A stretch of DNA of 64,000 bases from contig MCFH01000067.1 in NCBI GenBank assembly GCA_002104945.1, positions 62,001 to 126,000 on the forward strand. Direction: 5' to 3'. Origin of the DNA: Piromyces finnis. Its lineage: Eukaryota; Neocallimastigomycota; Neocallimastigomycetes; Neocallimastigales; Neocallimastigaceae. Shown in pieces: positions 49,849 to 62,288 of this stretch. The notes under the pieces were generated by a model. The model was not told the DNA's origin, did not search any database, and saw only the letters and a list, made by a program, of their open reading frames with translations. Within the stretch, counting starts at the first letter, position 1, and every line of letters begins with the position of its first letter. The translations under genes and the position numbers were made by a program.

Positions 49849-52470
49849 TTAACAACTAGATGGAATACCACACCAATTACCATCTTCGTAACCCCATTTA
49901 CCATCATTATCAATTTCGAAAACAGTACAAGACTTCTTACAACACTTGTAACCGAATTCTTCGGACCAGCATTCTTCTTCAACAATTTCATAGTATGGTG
50001 TAATACCACACCAGTCGTTTAACTTGAAGTCATAACCCCAGTCACCATAACTATCTGTGTAGTATACAGTCTTATTCTTTGAACTACAACATCTGTATCC
50101 AATGGTTTCAGCAATACATTTGTAATTTGGTTTAAGTGGAGTTGGTTCAACGACAACAGTAGTAGTAGTAGATTCAAGGGCAGGATTGGTTGGTTCAGTA
50201 GAAGTAGTAGTTGGTTCAACAGTAGTGGTGGTAGTAGATTCAACAACAGAAATAGAAGTTGGTTCAACAGTAGTGGTGGTAGTAGATTCAATAACAGAAG
50301 TAGTAGTTGGTTCGATAACAATGGTAGTGGTAGTGGTAGTAGTGATTGGTTCAACGGCTTCAGTAGTAGTAATTTCACCTTCAGAACCAGAAACAATCCA
50401 GTCAATGGCCTTTTCAAATTTGAAAGATTTAGTTTCACCCTTCTTAAGTGGAATCCAAACAGTTAATGGATCCTTACCAATTTGTTCAAGAGTAGCATCA
50501 GCTGGGAGAGAAGACTTCTTAACGTTAGTTGGAACAGTAATTGGAACAGTACAATCACCATTGGATGCAGAAACAGAAACACCAACAACTTGATCATTTT
50601 CAACTATTAACTTGGTTTCATGACCACAAGCTTCTAACTTGGCACGTTCAACATAAATATCAGCTTGTTTGCTAATCTTAATGGAGATTAATGGCCAATC
50701 AACGTATTTGGTGTAAAGGTTAACAACACTTCTAGTCCAATCTTCAAGAAGAGATTCACCATAATTTCCTTCCTTTTCGTAGTAACGAAGGTTAGCTTGG
50801 TGGAATTGGTGAGCTTCATGACGTAATTTAGTCATTAAAAGAAGGGTACGCTTACTTTCATGATCTAAAATTTCATCGTAACTAGAGTCTCTACCATAAT
50901 ATTCTCTGTATATTTCGTTAAATACCCAGGTATTTTCTTCCTTAGTAGAACAGTAATAGTAGACTTCAGTTGGAGTACGTGGAATAATTGGGAAACCTTC
51001 GAAATTACTACCTTCTAAAGTAGTGAAGAATGGAAGGTATGGGTTTTCTAAATTAGTAATAGCATTACGGGAAACATCACCAGTAGCGGAATGAATACCA
51101 TATTGTATGAAAACATCGAGAGCATCCTTGTTATGAAGACCAGAAATTTGTGGAGTAATAATAGAACTAGAAGACCAGTATTCGGTATCAAGAAGACCCA
51201 AGTATTTAGCCATTTCAATGTTTAAACGAATTTCATTGTCAACATCAGAAGCATCAAGTTGATCTAAATTTTCGTGAGTAAAGGTGTGAGAACTCCAGAA
51301 AAATTCTCTTTGAATGGTATCATTGTTTCTAAGGAAATTATAGACTGGATCTTTTTCAAAAGTAGCAATTTGTTTTGGAGTGAATTGATAGTTTTCAGAT
51401 GGCCAACGCTTATCACCAGTACCTGGTTCCTTTACCCATTCTTCATCATGATAACGATTTGGATCAATCTTCATGGATTGTTCGTAGTCACCAATAATTA
51501 AGACACCATTACCATTGAAAGCTAATTCACAGCGGTAGAAAGAACCTTCTGGCATAATATCTAAAACATCCTTTTGGAATTGAGCAATCTTTTCATATTC
51601 GAATGGAGAAGTACGAATAGTTTCACCACCATAAATAGTTCCCTTCTTTGGGTTAACTAATTCAGTAGCTAAAATAACATCATCAATATGTGGAGTGAAG
51701 TAAACACGACGGAAACCATTGAATAAAGAACGAGTACCCCATGTTAACCATAAATGATTAAGGATAATACTACTTTGATGCCATGAACCAAAACCAAAGA
51801 AGAAACTCATGACTTCACGACCATCTTCATATTTAGCAAGAGTAGCAGCAACAGCACCTTGTTTACCATCATCTTCATAGTATAAGAATGGTTTAGTAGT
51901 TTTAGTGTTAATAATCTTAACACGAGTATGGTAAATTTCATCAACATTTATTGGAGCGGTAATTTTAACTCTAGCATCATCGAAAATCTTTTGGACTTCT
52001 TCACTCTTTTCAACCATTAATGGTTGGTCACTTAAAGATTGGCCCCAATTATTTGGATTTTCTAAAGCAATATCAGTTCTGTAAGAAATATCATCAGAAA
52101 TAATAACTCTACGAATACTGTTTTTTGCTTCATATTCTTCAATAAAAGACCATTGATTAGCACTTAAGGCACTTATCCATCTGCCATCAACTTCGTAAAT
52201 AAGATTACCACCATTAACAACAATAAGATTGTATTTTGGATCGTTATTTTCATCATATAAATCTAAATTTCCAGTAAATGGTTCAGATGGTTTGAATTCG
52301 ATCATATCATATGGAATACCATAGGATTGGAAATTAAGTTTAATGGTGTCAGTTCCTAAACCCTCAGTAGTTAAAACTAAAGTTTTCATATTAATTGATT
52401 TCTTACAAGAAACCATGGTAACAGCAAAGACTGTAACAACAGTCTTAAAAATTTTTGATAAAAGAGCCAT
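49849..52470 (-). CDS. Dockerin-bearing Agd3-like (CE18) polysaccharide deacetylase
   Basis: 873 residues, one exon. Residues 1-22 form a signal peptide. Residues about 28-200 match the N-terminal carbohydrate-binding (CBM87-like) part of Agd3 (TLVLTTEGLGTDTIKLNFQSYGIPYD). The deacetylase core has VYFTPHIDDVIL near 258-269, supplying the metal-binding Asp, and SSHTFTHENLD near 398, supplying the two His. FNGNGVLI and HEAHQFHQANLRY lie around it. Residues about 700-775 are a Thr/Pro/Val/Glu linker with repeats. Two CBM10-type dockerins end the protein (about 783-825: IGYRCC...WGYDFKLNDWCGI; about 830-870: CWSEEFGYKCC...WGYEDGNWCGI). Aspergillus Agd3 deacetylates galactosaminogalactan; here the enzyme is probably docked on the cellulosome and its substrate is unknown. 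Confidence 0.88.
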   Translation of the reverse strand: MALLSKIFKTVVTVFAVTMVSCKKSINMKTLVLTTEGLGTDTIKLNFQSYGIPYDMIEFKPSEPFTGNLDLYDENNDPKYNLIVVNGGNLIYEVDGRWISALSANQWSFIEEYEAKNSIRRVIISDDISYRTDIALENPNNWGQSLSDQPLMVEKSEEVQKIFDDARVKITAPINVDEIYHTRVKIINTKTTKPFLYYEDDGKQGAVAATLAKYEDGREVMSFFFGFGSWHQSSIILNHLWLTWGTRSLFNGFRRVYFTPHIDDVILATELVNPKKGTIYGGETIRTSPFEYEKIAQFQKDVLDIMPEGSFYRCELAFNGNGVLIIGDYEQSMKIDPNRYHDEEWVKEPGTGDKRWPSENYQFTPKQIATFEKDPVYNFLRNNDTIQREFFWSSHTFTHENLDQLDASDVDNEIRLNIEMAKYLGLLDTEYWSSSSIITPQISGLHNKDALDVFIQYGIHSATGDVSRNAITNLENPYLPFFTTLEGSNFEGFPIIPRTPTEVYYYCSTKEENTWVFNEIYREYYGRDSSYDEILDHESKRTLLLMTKLRHEAHQFHQANLRYYEKEGNYGESLLEDWTRSVVNLYTKYVDWPLISIKISKQADIYVERAKLEACGHETKLIVENDQVVGVSVSASNGDCTVPITVPTNVKKSSLPADATLEQIGKDPLTVWIPLKKGETKSFKFEKAIDWIVSGSEGEITTTEAVEPITTTTTTTIVIEPTTTSVIESTTTTTVEPTSISVVESTTTTTVEPTTTSTEPTNPALESTTTTVVVEPTPLKPNYKCIAETIGYRCCSSKNKTVYYTDSYGDWGYDFKLNDWCGITPYYEIVEEECWSEEFGYKCCKKSCTVFEIDNDGKWGYEDGNWCGIPSSC

Positions 52471-52873
52471 TTTGATATATAAATTCTATAGTTTGTATAT
52501 ATTTTATAATTTTATTATAATTTATAAATTTTATTCTAAATTTTATTGTAGTTTCAATCTTATTTATTTTTTTCTTTTTTATTTTTAGTTAATAGATACT
52601 TTTGATTATTTAAAATAAAAAATAAATAAGTCTATATATTGATACTTTGTATAGTAATATTATTGAAAAAAAAAAAATAATGATTTGTTTATAATAACAA
52701 ATTTAGTTTTATTTTTTCTCAATATTTTATATTTAATATTATTTAAATATTTAAATTATAATTTATATAATATTTAATAATATTTTTTCTCCTTCTTCTT
52801 TATCTAATTTTGTTCTTTCTTTTTTTTTTTTTATTTTAATTCCTCCAAATATTTTATAAAATATATATAGTAC

Positions 52874-52906
<33 letters not shown>

Positions 52907-53059
52907 TTTTTTTTTATTAAATATTTTTAGGCGTAAAAAAGAAAAGGCAAAAACTTTACTCTTTATATACTTTTTTTAAATAAAAACTCTTTATTAATAA
53001 AAATTTAAATGAAAAAGAAAAAAAGATATTGGTTAAAAAGTAATGTAAAAAAAAAAATA
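52471..53059. other. Upstream region of the CE18 gene
   Basis: AT-rich with several long T-tracts (for example 52878-52900 and 53073-53094, the last being the SINE-2 tail). No defined promoter element. Confidence 0.45.
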
Positions 53060-53072
53060 TTTAAATGAATAA

Positions 53073-53610
53073 TTTTTTTTTTTTTTTTTTTTTTAGACTT
53101 CCATATATCCTCATCTAACCCCCTGAGTTATATATGGTATGTGATTGTACATTATTGTACATTGCCATATCAGAACGACGTCGGCACAATCATCCCTCTG
53201 GGCAGGGCTAATATGGAATGGCTTATTGCTCTTAACGATCCTATCACACAAAGACCGAGCTACCAACACCAGTGATCTCCTGAACCTTTATTGGCGAAGG
53301 ATGATTAACGATGAGAACAACCCTCAAAGACCATAGTTAGTAATCTGTGAATTAATTGATACCCCTTCCTACATATACTCTAAACTTCAGTGGGAAAACC
53401 GCTTGATACGGAGAAAACTACCAATCTGAATTAACTGCTTAGGGTAGAGTCCGGTGGTATAGTTATACTTACCTGAATTGACCTTTAACCCCTATACTTT
53501 AAGCGCAAACCTGAAACAGGAAAATCGCTAAAGAACTGTCAATGGCGGGGGTCGAACCAGAAGCCTTATGAATGCTAAGCGGGGGTCTCCAGGATAGAAA
53601 CTGGAACGAC
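53073..53610 (-). mobile_element. SINE-2, tRNA-headed, with poly-A tail
   Basis: It is bounded by a perfect 13-bp target duplication, TTTAAATGAATAA, at 53060-53072 and 53611-53623. In the sense direction it begins GTCGTTCCAGTTTCTATCC as in SINE-1. It has the same B-box-like GGTTCGACCCC, but the A-box region is shortened. Its 3' half resembles the LINE-B 3' UTR (ATTGCCATATCAGAACGACG) and it ends GGAAGTCTAAAA, close to the LINE-B end. No ORF is convincing. It is GC-richer than its surroundings. Pol III transcription and mobilisation by a LINE-B-like enzyme are inferred. Confidence 0.88.
53323..53472 (-). other. Predicted intron-like segment inside SINE-2
   Basis: In the sense direction ATTCAG|GTAAGTATA (intron start 53472), the branch site TACTAAC (53336-53342) and a TTTGAG acceptor (53323-53324) would define a 150-base intron. 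The donor context is shared with SINE-1 and the LINE-A leader. This is motif evidence only. Confidence 0.35.
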
Positions 53611-53623
53611 TTTAAATGAATAA

Positions 53624-56290
53624 TAATTTAATAATATTTAAATAATTGAAATTATATTTAGGAAAGATTAATATTTGTATTACGTAGGACGACAGAGTAT
53701 TTATCTATCTATTTATTTATTTTTATTCTAATAATTTATTTATTATTATATTTATTTATTTATTTAGTTTTCAAAATTCAAAATTATTTTGTTCAATTGT
53801 TATTTGTTTTCAATTTATTATTATATTCATCCATCCATATTAATTTTTAAAACATTCAATTGAAAAACTAATTAAATCAATATTTTATTATTAAATAAAG
53901 TTTATTAATATTACATTTTTAATATTGATATCTTAATTTTTAATCTAAATTAAATTTATTTCATCTATTTTTATATTAAATATTAAATTAAATTTATCGA
54001 TAGAATGGCAATTTTTATATTGATTTTATGACTTAGCCATATAAATGAATTTTTAAATGTAACACAATTGTGTGATACATTATAATCAAATAATTTAATA
54101 AAATATCAATATATTATATTACATTCTAATATAGGTTCATTGTATATTTTAAAACAAAAAATTTCCCAAATTAAATTTTTATCTTCTTTTTTTCTAAAAA
54201 ATTTTTTTTAATTGAAATTGACCCCTTTTTTTTTTTGAATTTATAATTTTTAAATAGAAGGAAAGAAAAAACTAGTAAGTTTGATCGCAACCTTTTTTTA
54301 ATAAAGAATTTTTTATTATTTTTTTTAATAAAGAAATAAAGAGAAAAAAAAGATGATAAATACAAGAATTAATTATAGAAAGCATACAGTACATGAATAG
54401 AATGACGACTATTAATGCTATTGAAGAGTAAATAAGTGATGAATATGACGGGTGATGATGTATTGTTTTTTATTGTTATACAAGTAATGCTAATTTTTTT
54501 TTAATATATTATTTTTATTACATTAATTTCATTTAAATACATTTTAATACATTTTGTATTATGAATATTGTATTGAAAAATAATAAAAACTAACACAATA
54601 CAATTATTATTATTATTGAAAATAATAATTATCTTAGTTATATAATAGCTAATAATATTAAAGTTAAAATTATTAATCTTAAAAAAGAAAAGGCCTTTGT
54701 TATTCTATTTTGAATGAAATGAAACGACGAAACACCAGAATCAAAAACAATTCAATGTTTAAATTTATAAATATGTATATATTTTTAAGGATTATTTATT
54801 CATGATTTATAATTATAATGGTACTTTTAATATAAATTATAATTATTATAATTATGTAATAACGATACCATTAAATTCACTTCAATCATGGATACCAATT
54901 TGAATAATCATTATTTATAGATTATTATTAATTATTTCAACTATATCATAAATAAAGAATATTACTATATTACTTATATTCTAAAAGTTTTTATTAAAAG
55001 GTTAAAATTTATAGATTATAAAAATGTAAATAGTTGAAATCATAATAAAATAAAAATAAAAATAAACATTGTTTATTATAAAAATTAATAATAAATAATG
55101 TATATATGATATAATCATGTATTGAAAATGTAGGAAATAACTAATAATTAAAGTCTAATTTTAATAAAAATTTATTTATTTAGAAATAAGAATATTATTA
55201 ACTTCACAGGACGACACATTTCTATAATATTATGTATATTATAAGTGAGAAACGATATGTGCAATTATAATAAGAGAAATGCTAATTTTTAAATAGTATA
55301 AATAGTAGAAAATAGCTCATTTAAAAAGGGAGTGATTAATAGTTCATAAAATAGCAAATAATAAAAGATCATTAAAACCTTTATAAATATAATTTTTATA
55401 ACAAAATCCTATCAAATATTATTATTTCAAATTAATAAAATAATTTAATATAACACTATAGAAAATAAAAAAAAAAAAAAAATAAATATTATTGTATAAA
55501 GTTTTTTTTTTTTTTTTAACTTTTATATAAATTAAAATTTATTTATTTTTAATATGAAAAATTGAAATATAAATAATTTAAACCATTTGATTATATTACT
55601 TTTTTTATATTTCTTTATACATTACTTTTTTTTATTTTTTTTTACCTTTAATTAGAATAGAAAAAAATAAGAAATAATATTTTTTTTAACTTTACTTTAT
55701 TTTCTAATATTTTTCTATTTCTTTATTCTAGTTTTCTTATAATTATAGTAATTTAAACTTTAATTACTTTTTGTATTATTGAAAACTCACTTATATAATT
55801 TTGATTAGCATGGATATTAGACCAATGATATGTTTAACATTTTTATTTAAACACATCTACCCTTTAGATTCTATGAATGAAATTTGCTATAGAGTTACTA
55901 TTATTAGTAGTAATATTAATTAAGATTGAGCCAAAATCTTTATTATTATTATTGAAAGGAATGAGAGATTTATAAACTAAATCCGTATATTAAGTATTTT
56001 TTCACCATTTTCTATAGGATAGTTTATATAAAACAGATAGATATTTATATTATTTAAAGAAGAAGGATTGTTCTTTAAATTATTTTTTCAATTTTTTATT
56101 TTTTCGGAAAACGAATAATAATATGATAATAACAATTTCAGATATGCTCATTGCTATTGATAACTTATTTAATCTATTAAAAACCTGTCTAGTAGTATTA
56201 TTATAATTATCAGAAAAACTATAATCCAAGATCTATTCTATTAAGTATATTTATATTCGAAATTATAAAGTTTAATTAGTGATACATTTA
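53624..56290. other. AT-rich intergenic
   Basis: About 2.7 kb with no gene recognised. It contains T-rich and TAT-rich tracts. Near 55090-55420 it resembles 28300-28620 weakly. Confidence 0.45.
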
Positions 56291-56408
56291 ATAATTGCAT
56301 TAATTGCGATAATATAAATGACAAGAATTTACAAAATGGAAAATAAATAAAAATATTAGCGAAAATGGACTTAGTGGTTTAATCCCAAAAGAGATTACGG
56401 AACTAATA

Positions 56409-56460
<52 letters not shown>

Positions 56461-56476
56461 GTAATAGTAATAATTA

Positions 56477-56517
<41 letters not shown>

Positions 56518-56533
56518 GTAATAGTAATAATTA

Positions 56534-56571
<38 letters not shown>

Positions 56572-56587
56572 GTAATAGTAATAATTA

Positions 56588-56627
<40 letters not shown>

Positions 56628-57245
56628 TAGAGTAATAATAATAATAACAATAATAATAATAATAATAATAATTTAAATTTATATATATAATACTTTGTTT
56701 TTTTTCTCTACCTATAATAGAATATAATGATTTTTATTTTAAATTTTTTTTTAAATATATATTTTTATACAATATAACTGGTATGATAATTATAATACCA
56801 AACCAATTTTAATCAAGGATATAAATCTAAAAAAGGATGATTCCACATATCAGAATAAGGACTATTCTGAAAACCAGAATGATGATGATTCAGATAATAA
56901 ACCATTATTAACTACAGTAATTATACCATGAATAAGTATTATTGCTGTATTTGTTATATTCCTAGTTTCTAAAATAAATAAAAAAAATGGTTTAAAGAAC
57001 AACAATGATTCTGTCACTGTAAATATAGAGAATTAAATTTCTACACGTGATTCTTCAAGTAATACAAAAAGAACATCATCTAATATAATAATTTATACTG
57101 CACTTCTTGCTTCAGTTAATAATGCAATAGAGAATAATTGTATTCATTCAAAATTTGTTACTTCAATTAATAATAGAAATATTAGTTCTCAAAATAATGA
57201 ATCAGTAAATAATAATAACAATGGTAAGAGATTATCAAATTATTA
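56291..57245 (+). pseudogene. LRR-membrane gene relic with (AAT)n expansion
   Basis: 56291-56350 matches the cap exon of the LRR-hevein gene (NCINCDNIND.NLQNGK). It is followed without an intron by a final-type LRR (NISENGLSGLIPKEIT, about 56358-56403). The LRR runs straight into (AAT)n. From about 56765 a membrane/tail exon like that at 61787-62288 is readable (NYNTKPILIKDINLKKDD), but it has in-frame stops (TGA near 56930, TAA near 57034). The last part (NNGKRLSNY) is still recognisable. It is dead. Confidence 0.7.
56403..56672. repeat. (AAT)n array with regular interruptions
   Basis: The interruption AGTAATAGTAATAATTAG recurs at 56460, 56517 and 56571, spaced 57 and 54 bp, so short AAT blocks have been copied as larger units. 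Each unit contains TAG in the Asn frame. Confidence 0.85.
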
Positions 57246-57461
57246 AATATATTTCTAAAAATTAATAATAATAATATTTATTTGAATATTATTGTTTTGT
57301 ACATTGCATTTCTTTGTTCATACTAGACATTTTATATTTATTTAAACATGAATTAAATCTTTTCTTCTTTTTTAAGTTTAATAAAATTATATTTATAACT
57401 TTGTTCTTCATTAAGTAAATGTCCCATATTTAAAATCATTCATATAATAATAATTAATAAA

Positions 57462-57571
<110 letters not shown>

Positions 57572-57572
57572 G

Positions 57573-58580
57573 AAATCTAGGTAATAATATTTTAAATGGA
57601 ACTATTCCATCAGAATTTGGAAAACTATCAAACTTACAAACATTGTAAATTGTTTTATATAATTTATTTAAAAATTCATATTTTTATATATAATATTAAT
57701 AAAAAACATATCTTTTTTAAAATAATGCATAACCTCTTTCTTCATTAATATAATATATAAAAGAAAACTCAAAAACAATACTTTAACTGGTCTAATTCCA
57801 TCTGATCTTGGAAAATTACCAAACTTAAAAGAATTGTAATCTTTTTTATATTTATCATAAAGATAGTAAAAATTGTAATACTTAATAATTTGAATTTATA
57901 TTTTATTTAATAATTTAAACTAACAGAGATATAAGTGAAAATGGGTTTAGTGGTTCTATACCAGACGAAATTAAGATGAATGATAATATAGATTTGTAAA
58001 TATCTTAAACTTTTCTTTTTTATTTATATGATTTTATAGTTTTACAATTATCATTGAATAAAGAAGTTTTATATTAAAAAAGTTTTATATATTTAATAAA
58101 ATTTATTTATATTGTAGTACATACAAAAATTATAATGATATTAATAAAGTTAAACCAGTAGTGAATGATACAAATTCAAACGAGGCTAATTTAAATTATA
58201 AACCATCATCATTTAATAAAATAATAGTAATTGAAATGATAATGATAATTACTATTATAATAGCCATATTTTTAGTCTTAACTTTACAGAAAAAGAAAAG
58301 AAGTAATGATAAAAATTTAACAAATTCATATTATTCACGAATTATCAATGATTCATCAGGACGTAACATAATAGTTAATACAAATGATAATAATGATGAC
58401 AATGACTCAATTATTATAAATACGATAACCAATGTTAGAACTAATTTTAATAGTTTATTGAATGATTCCGATAGTAATCCTAATATTACACTTGTTGCAA
58501 CGGACCAACCTCCAAAATATGAAGATATAATAGAAGAAAATATAGAAATAAATCAAAGTAGTATAAATGCAAATAGATGA
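57573..58580 (+). CDS. LRR-transmembrane gene with PPxY tail, 5' end missing
   Basis: Four exons can be read: 57573-57644, 57764-57835, 57927-57995 and 58118-58580. All junctions are in phase 2, and 225 codons remain open to the stop. The first two exons are single LRRs (NILNGTIPSEFGKLSNLQTL, NTLTGLIPSDLGKLPNLKEL). The third is the shorter final LRR (GFSGSIPDEI). The last encodes one membrane segment (about 58225-58290, IVIEMIMIITIIIAIFLVL), a basic stop-transfer KKKR, and an Asn/Asp-rich cytoplasmic tail with PPKY near the end. PPxY motifs bind WW domains, for example of Nedd4-type ubiquitin ligases. No signal-peptide exon was found upstream; an (AAT)n tract stands there instead. It is either a 5'-truncated pseudogene or has a distant first exon. 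Confidence 0.65.
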
Positions 58581-59736
58581 ATTTTCGATAATTTAAAGGT
58601 GGAAATGGATGATGTATTGGAAGAAGTTGGGTTATATCAATTCCATATAAAATAAAAACCTCTTTTTAGAATTTATTTTAACTATCCATTATTGAATAAA
58701 GTAAAAATATATTAAATAAAGTTTATTTAAAATATAAATAAATGAAGCAATTAAAATTTAAATTTTAATAAATTAATAATTAAGTAAATTCGTGTAACAA
58801 GAGTTCCATTTTTAGTGTAAATCCTTAAATTAAAATCCAATAAAATTTCATATAAAACATCACAAATGAAAGTTACACAATATTCTAATATTATTAATGA
58901 TATTAATAAATTAATAAAGTTTTATAATTTTATATTAATTATTCTTTTTTTTTTTTTTTAAACAAAAAATGTAAAAATTAAAATGAATTCTATTCTCTAA
59001 TTATGTCAATAATGACTTTAATAATAATGATAGTAAAATAAGTTAATAAACTATACCTCTCTAACTAGTTTACATTGGCAATTTAATGAATGAAAATGAT
59101 ATTTCTATAGGTATATTCTCAGCATTCAATATTAATTTACATTACATTACATTTAAGCGAAATTATAGGAAAAAATTCATCTATAGTTCATCTATTAATA
59201 GTATTGTTTTATGTTTTATATTGTCATGGCATGGATCATTGAGGTAGTTAGGAGTATCTTTGTGAAGTTGGCTCAGTCAGCAGCGCGTAAGTCTCGTAAT
59301 TAAAATGTAAATAGAAATAAAAAAAATCTTTTATATAAAAATAAAATCATTACTTTTTACTCCCCTCCATAAAAAAATAATTATCCTTTACAATTAATTA
59401 TCCGTTTTTAATTCATAAATTATTATTTCTATTATTATTTTTAATTTCAAATGTAGCTTTTTAAATCAAAAAATTCGTGTAACATTTAATTTGTGTAACA
59501 ATAATGATTTTCTAATTAGCCAATAAAATTAAAGCAATATTTTATGAATTACATTTCTATTATTGTTTTTCCAAATTAATATTAAATAAGATTTGATTAT
59601 CATTATTATTATAGTTGACTTTTTTTTACCTTTTTTTTTTTGCCGTTTTTAAAAATAATAGTTCTTTTATTTTAATTTAATAATGCAAAATGTGAATGAA
59701 AAAAAAAAAAAAAAAAAAAGATAGATATAGGAAAAA
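58581..59736. other. Intergenic with a possible tRNA 5'-half relic
   Basis: AT-rich, except near 59225-59305, where GTTGGCTCAGTCAGCAGCGC and GTAAGTCTCGTAAT resemble the 5' half of an elongator tRNA-Met through the anticodon arm. The anticodon position reads CGT rather than CAT. No T-arm or acceptor 3' strand follows. Confidence 0.4.
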
Positions 59737-62288
59737 ATGGTTAAATACGCTTTATTATTGTTAAGTTTAACCTCTACAATAAAAGTAATCTATTCAGCAT
59801 TTATTGAAGATTGCATTCCAATAAATAAATTATTAGGAGAACCTTCTGATTATGATTGTTGTTCCCATAAAGGAATTAATTGTATCAATAGTTTTATAAC
59901 AGAAATGTAATAAAAAGTTTTTTTTTTCAATCAGTGAAAAAAGAAAAAAAATATTAACATATTAACATAGATTAAAACAAACTTATTTAACAATTTTTTA
60001 TTATAAATAGAAAATTAGAAAATGAATATTTAAAATGTCCTATTCCTTCAGAAATTGGTAGTTTAAAAAACTTGGAAAAACTGTAATTTTTATTTCAATC
60101 TTCTTAATAAAGAACCTAAAATATATATTATATTTTTTAATTGATATTTACTTATTATTATTATTATTATTATAAATAGAGTTTTATCTCATAACTATTT
60201 ATATGATAATATTCCTTCAGAACTTGGGAATTTATCAAATTTAAAAATATTGTAATTGGTTATTTTTATTTTTATTATTATTATTTTTAAGTAATAATAA
60301 TTAAAAAATATATAAATTAATTTTTTTTTAATTGATAATTTTTATATTATAAAATAGAAATTTAAACTGTAATGATTTAATAGGTACTATCCCTTCTGAA
60401 CTTGGAAATTTAAAAAATTTGGAAGAAATGTAATTATTATTTTTTTTTCTTTATCTATATAAATAGTAGTAATATTGAATAATATAACAATAAATATTAA
60501 TATATAGTCATTATAAATAGCGATTTATCGATTAATCAATTAAGAAGTTCAATTCCTCGTGAAATTGGAAATTTACCAAACTTGAAAAAATTGTAAATAT
60601 TTTTTTTTCTTTTATAATAAGTAAAAAAAAAAAAAATAGATTTATAGAATTATTATTTTTTTTAATATTAATATATTTTATATTTTACATAGGATATTAT
60701 ATTCAAATGATATAATAAATATGATTCCTTCAGAACTTGGTAAATTAGAAAAATTGAATATGCTGTAACTATTTTTCTTTTCTTTTCTTTATAATAAATA
60801 GTAAATTTTCATATATAATAATTTATAATTTTTATTTCATATTATTATGTATTATAAATAGAGTAATCAATAATAATGCATTAAGTGGTTCTATTCCTCC
60901 AGAACTTGGCAATTTAAAAAACTTATATTATTTGTAAATAATATTTTTCAATATTATAAATTTTAATATTCTATTTATTATTACAATTTTATTTATTTTT
61001 TTTTTTTTTATTATTTTCTAATATAAATAGAAGTCTTAATAATAATATGTTATATGATGCTATTCCTCCTGAGCTTAGTAATTTGGAAAACCTGGAATAT
61101 ATGTAATTGCTGGTTTTTTTCTTATATGCATTAAAAGAAATTTATTAATTTTTATTTCAACCTCATATTTTTTAAAATTTTATTTATTCATGATTAATAT
61201 AATAAAATTCATTTAAAAAATAAAAGGTATTTCGGAAATAATACTTTAAATGGTTCTATTCCCCCTTCTTTTGGAAATTTATCAAAATTAAAAATTCTGT
61301 AATATAATTTATTTAATAATTATTATAAAAATAAAAAGTTATTATATTTATAAATAGGAATTAAAAGTTAACAATTACCCATTTTCTTATATAAATGTTA
61401 TTTTTAATAATCCTTATTAAAAAAAAAATAATAAAGAAATCTCCAAAATAATACTTTAAGTGGTCCTATTCCACCAGAACTTGGAAGATTATCAAACTTG
61501 AAGGAATTGTAAATTTATATTTTATAAAAATTATTAATTAAATAACAATAATAAAAATCTCATATAATTTTTTTTTTTTTTATAAATTTATAAAAAAAAA
61601 TAGAGATATTAGCGAAAATGGATTTAGTGGTTCTATTCCAGATGAAATATTTGAATTACAAACGTGTAAAATGTAAATACTATTTCTTTTAATTGTATTG
61701 TATTATAAATAATTCATAAATATATATTATTTTAATTAATTACATTTTTGTATAATAAAAAAATAAAAAATATAATATAGATATAGAAAAAATTTTAATA
61801 CCAAACCAATTTCAATCAAGGATATTCCTCAAAATAAGGATGTTTCAGATAATAAAAATAAAAATAATAAATCAATAATAACTACGGTAACCATGTCAGG
61901 AATGAGTATTGTTGCTTTATCAGCTTTATTTCTGGTTATAAAGAAAAATAAAAAAAATAATATAAAAAAAAAGAATAATTCTACAAACAATGTGAATAAT
62001 ATATATAATATAAATGATTGTTTTCCTTCCTCTACTGATTCTTCAAACGATATCAAAAGAATATCTAATCATTCTAATACTGTTTATAATGCTCATCTTG
62101 CACCAGTTGATGATACAATTAATAATAATAGAAATCATTCAAAATCTGTTAATTCAATTAATAATAGAAACAATAATTCACAAAATAATGAAACAAGAAA
62201 TAACAATATTTTCAATTATAACATTTCTATCAATGAAGAAGACTTACTTCCAAGTTATAAAGAAGTAGTAAATGAAAAAAATACATAA
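59737..62288 (+). CDS. LRR receptor-like type I membrane protein, 12 exons
   Basis: Predicted exons: 59737-59906, 60011-60082, 60180-60251, 60358-60429, 60521-60592, 60693-60764, 60862-60933, 61031-61102, 61227-61298, 61437-61508, 61604-61672 and 61787-62288. All introns are phase 2 GTAA...AG. They total 1389 nt, exactly 463 codons with stop. Exon 1 encodes a signal peptide (about 1-21) and a Cys-containing cap (DCCSHKGINCINSFITEM). Nine 72-bp exons and one 69-bp exon each encode one plant-type LRR (LSGSIPPELGNLKNLxxL). The last exon encodes a short stalk, one membrane segment (about 325-346), a Lys-rich stop-transfer, and an Asn-rich tail of about 110 residues with LPSY near the end. There is no kinase domain. 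It is a likely surface recognition protein whose tail may bind WW-domain proteins. Confidence 0.85.

Noticed and set aside
53145-53336. 63-codon ORF with a Trp-rich start inside SINE-2
   Set aside because: It is antisense to the element and has no counterpart in SINE-1.
54171-54365. 64-codon Lys/Phe ORF
   Set aside because: Made of A- and T-runs only.
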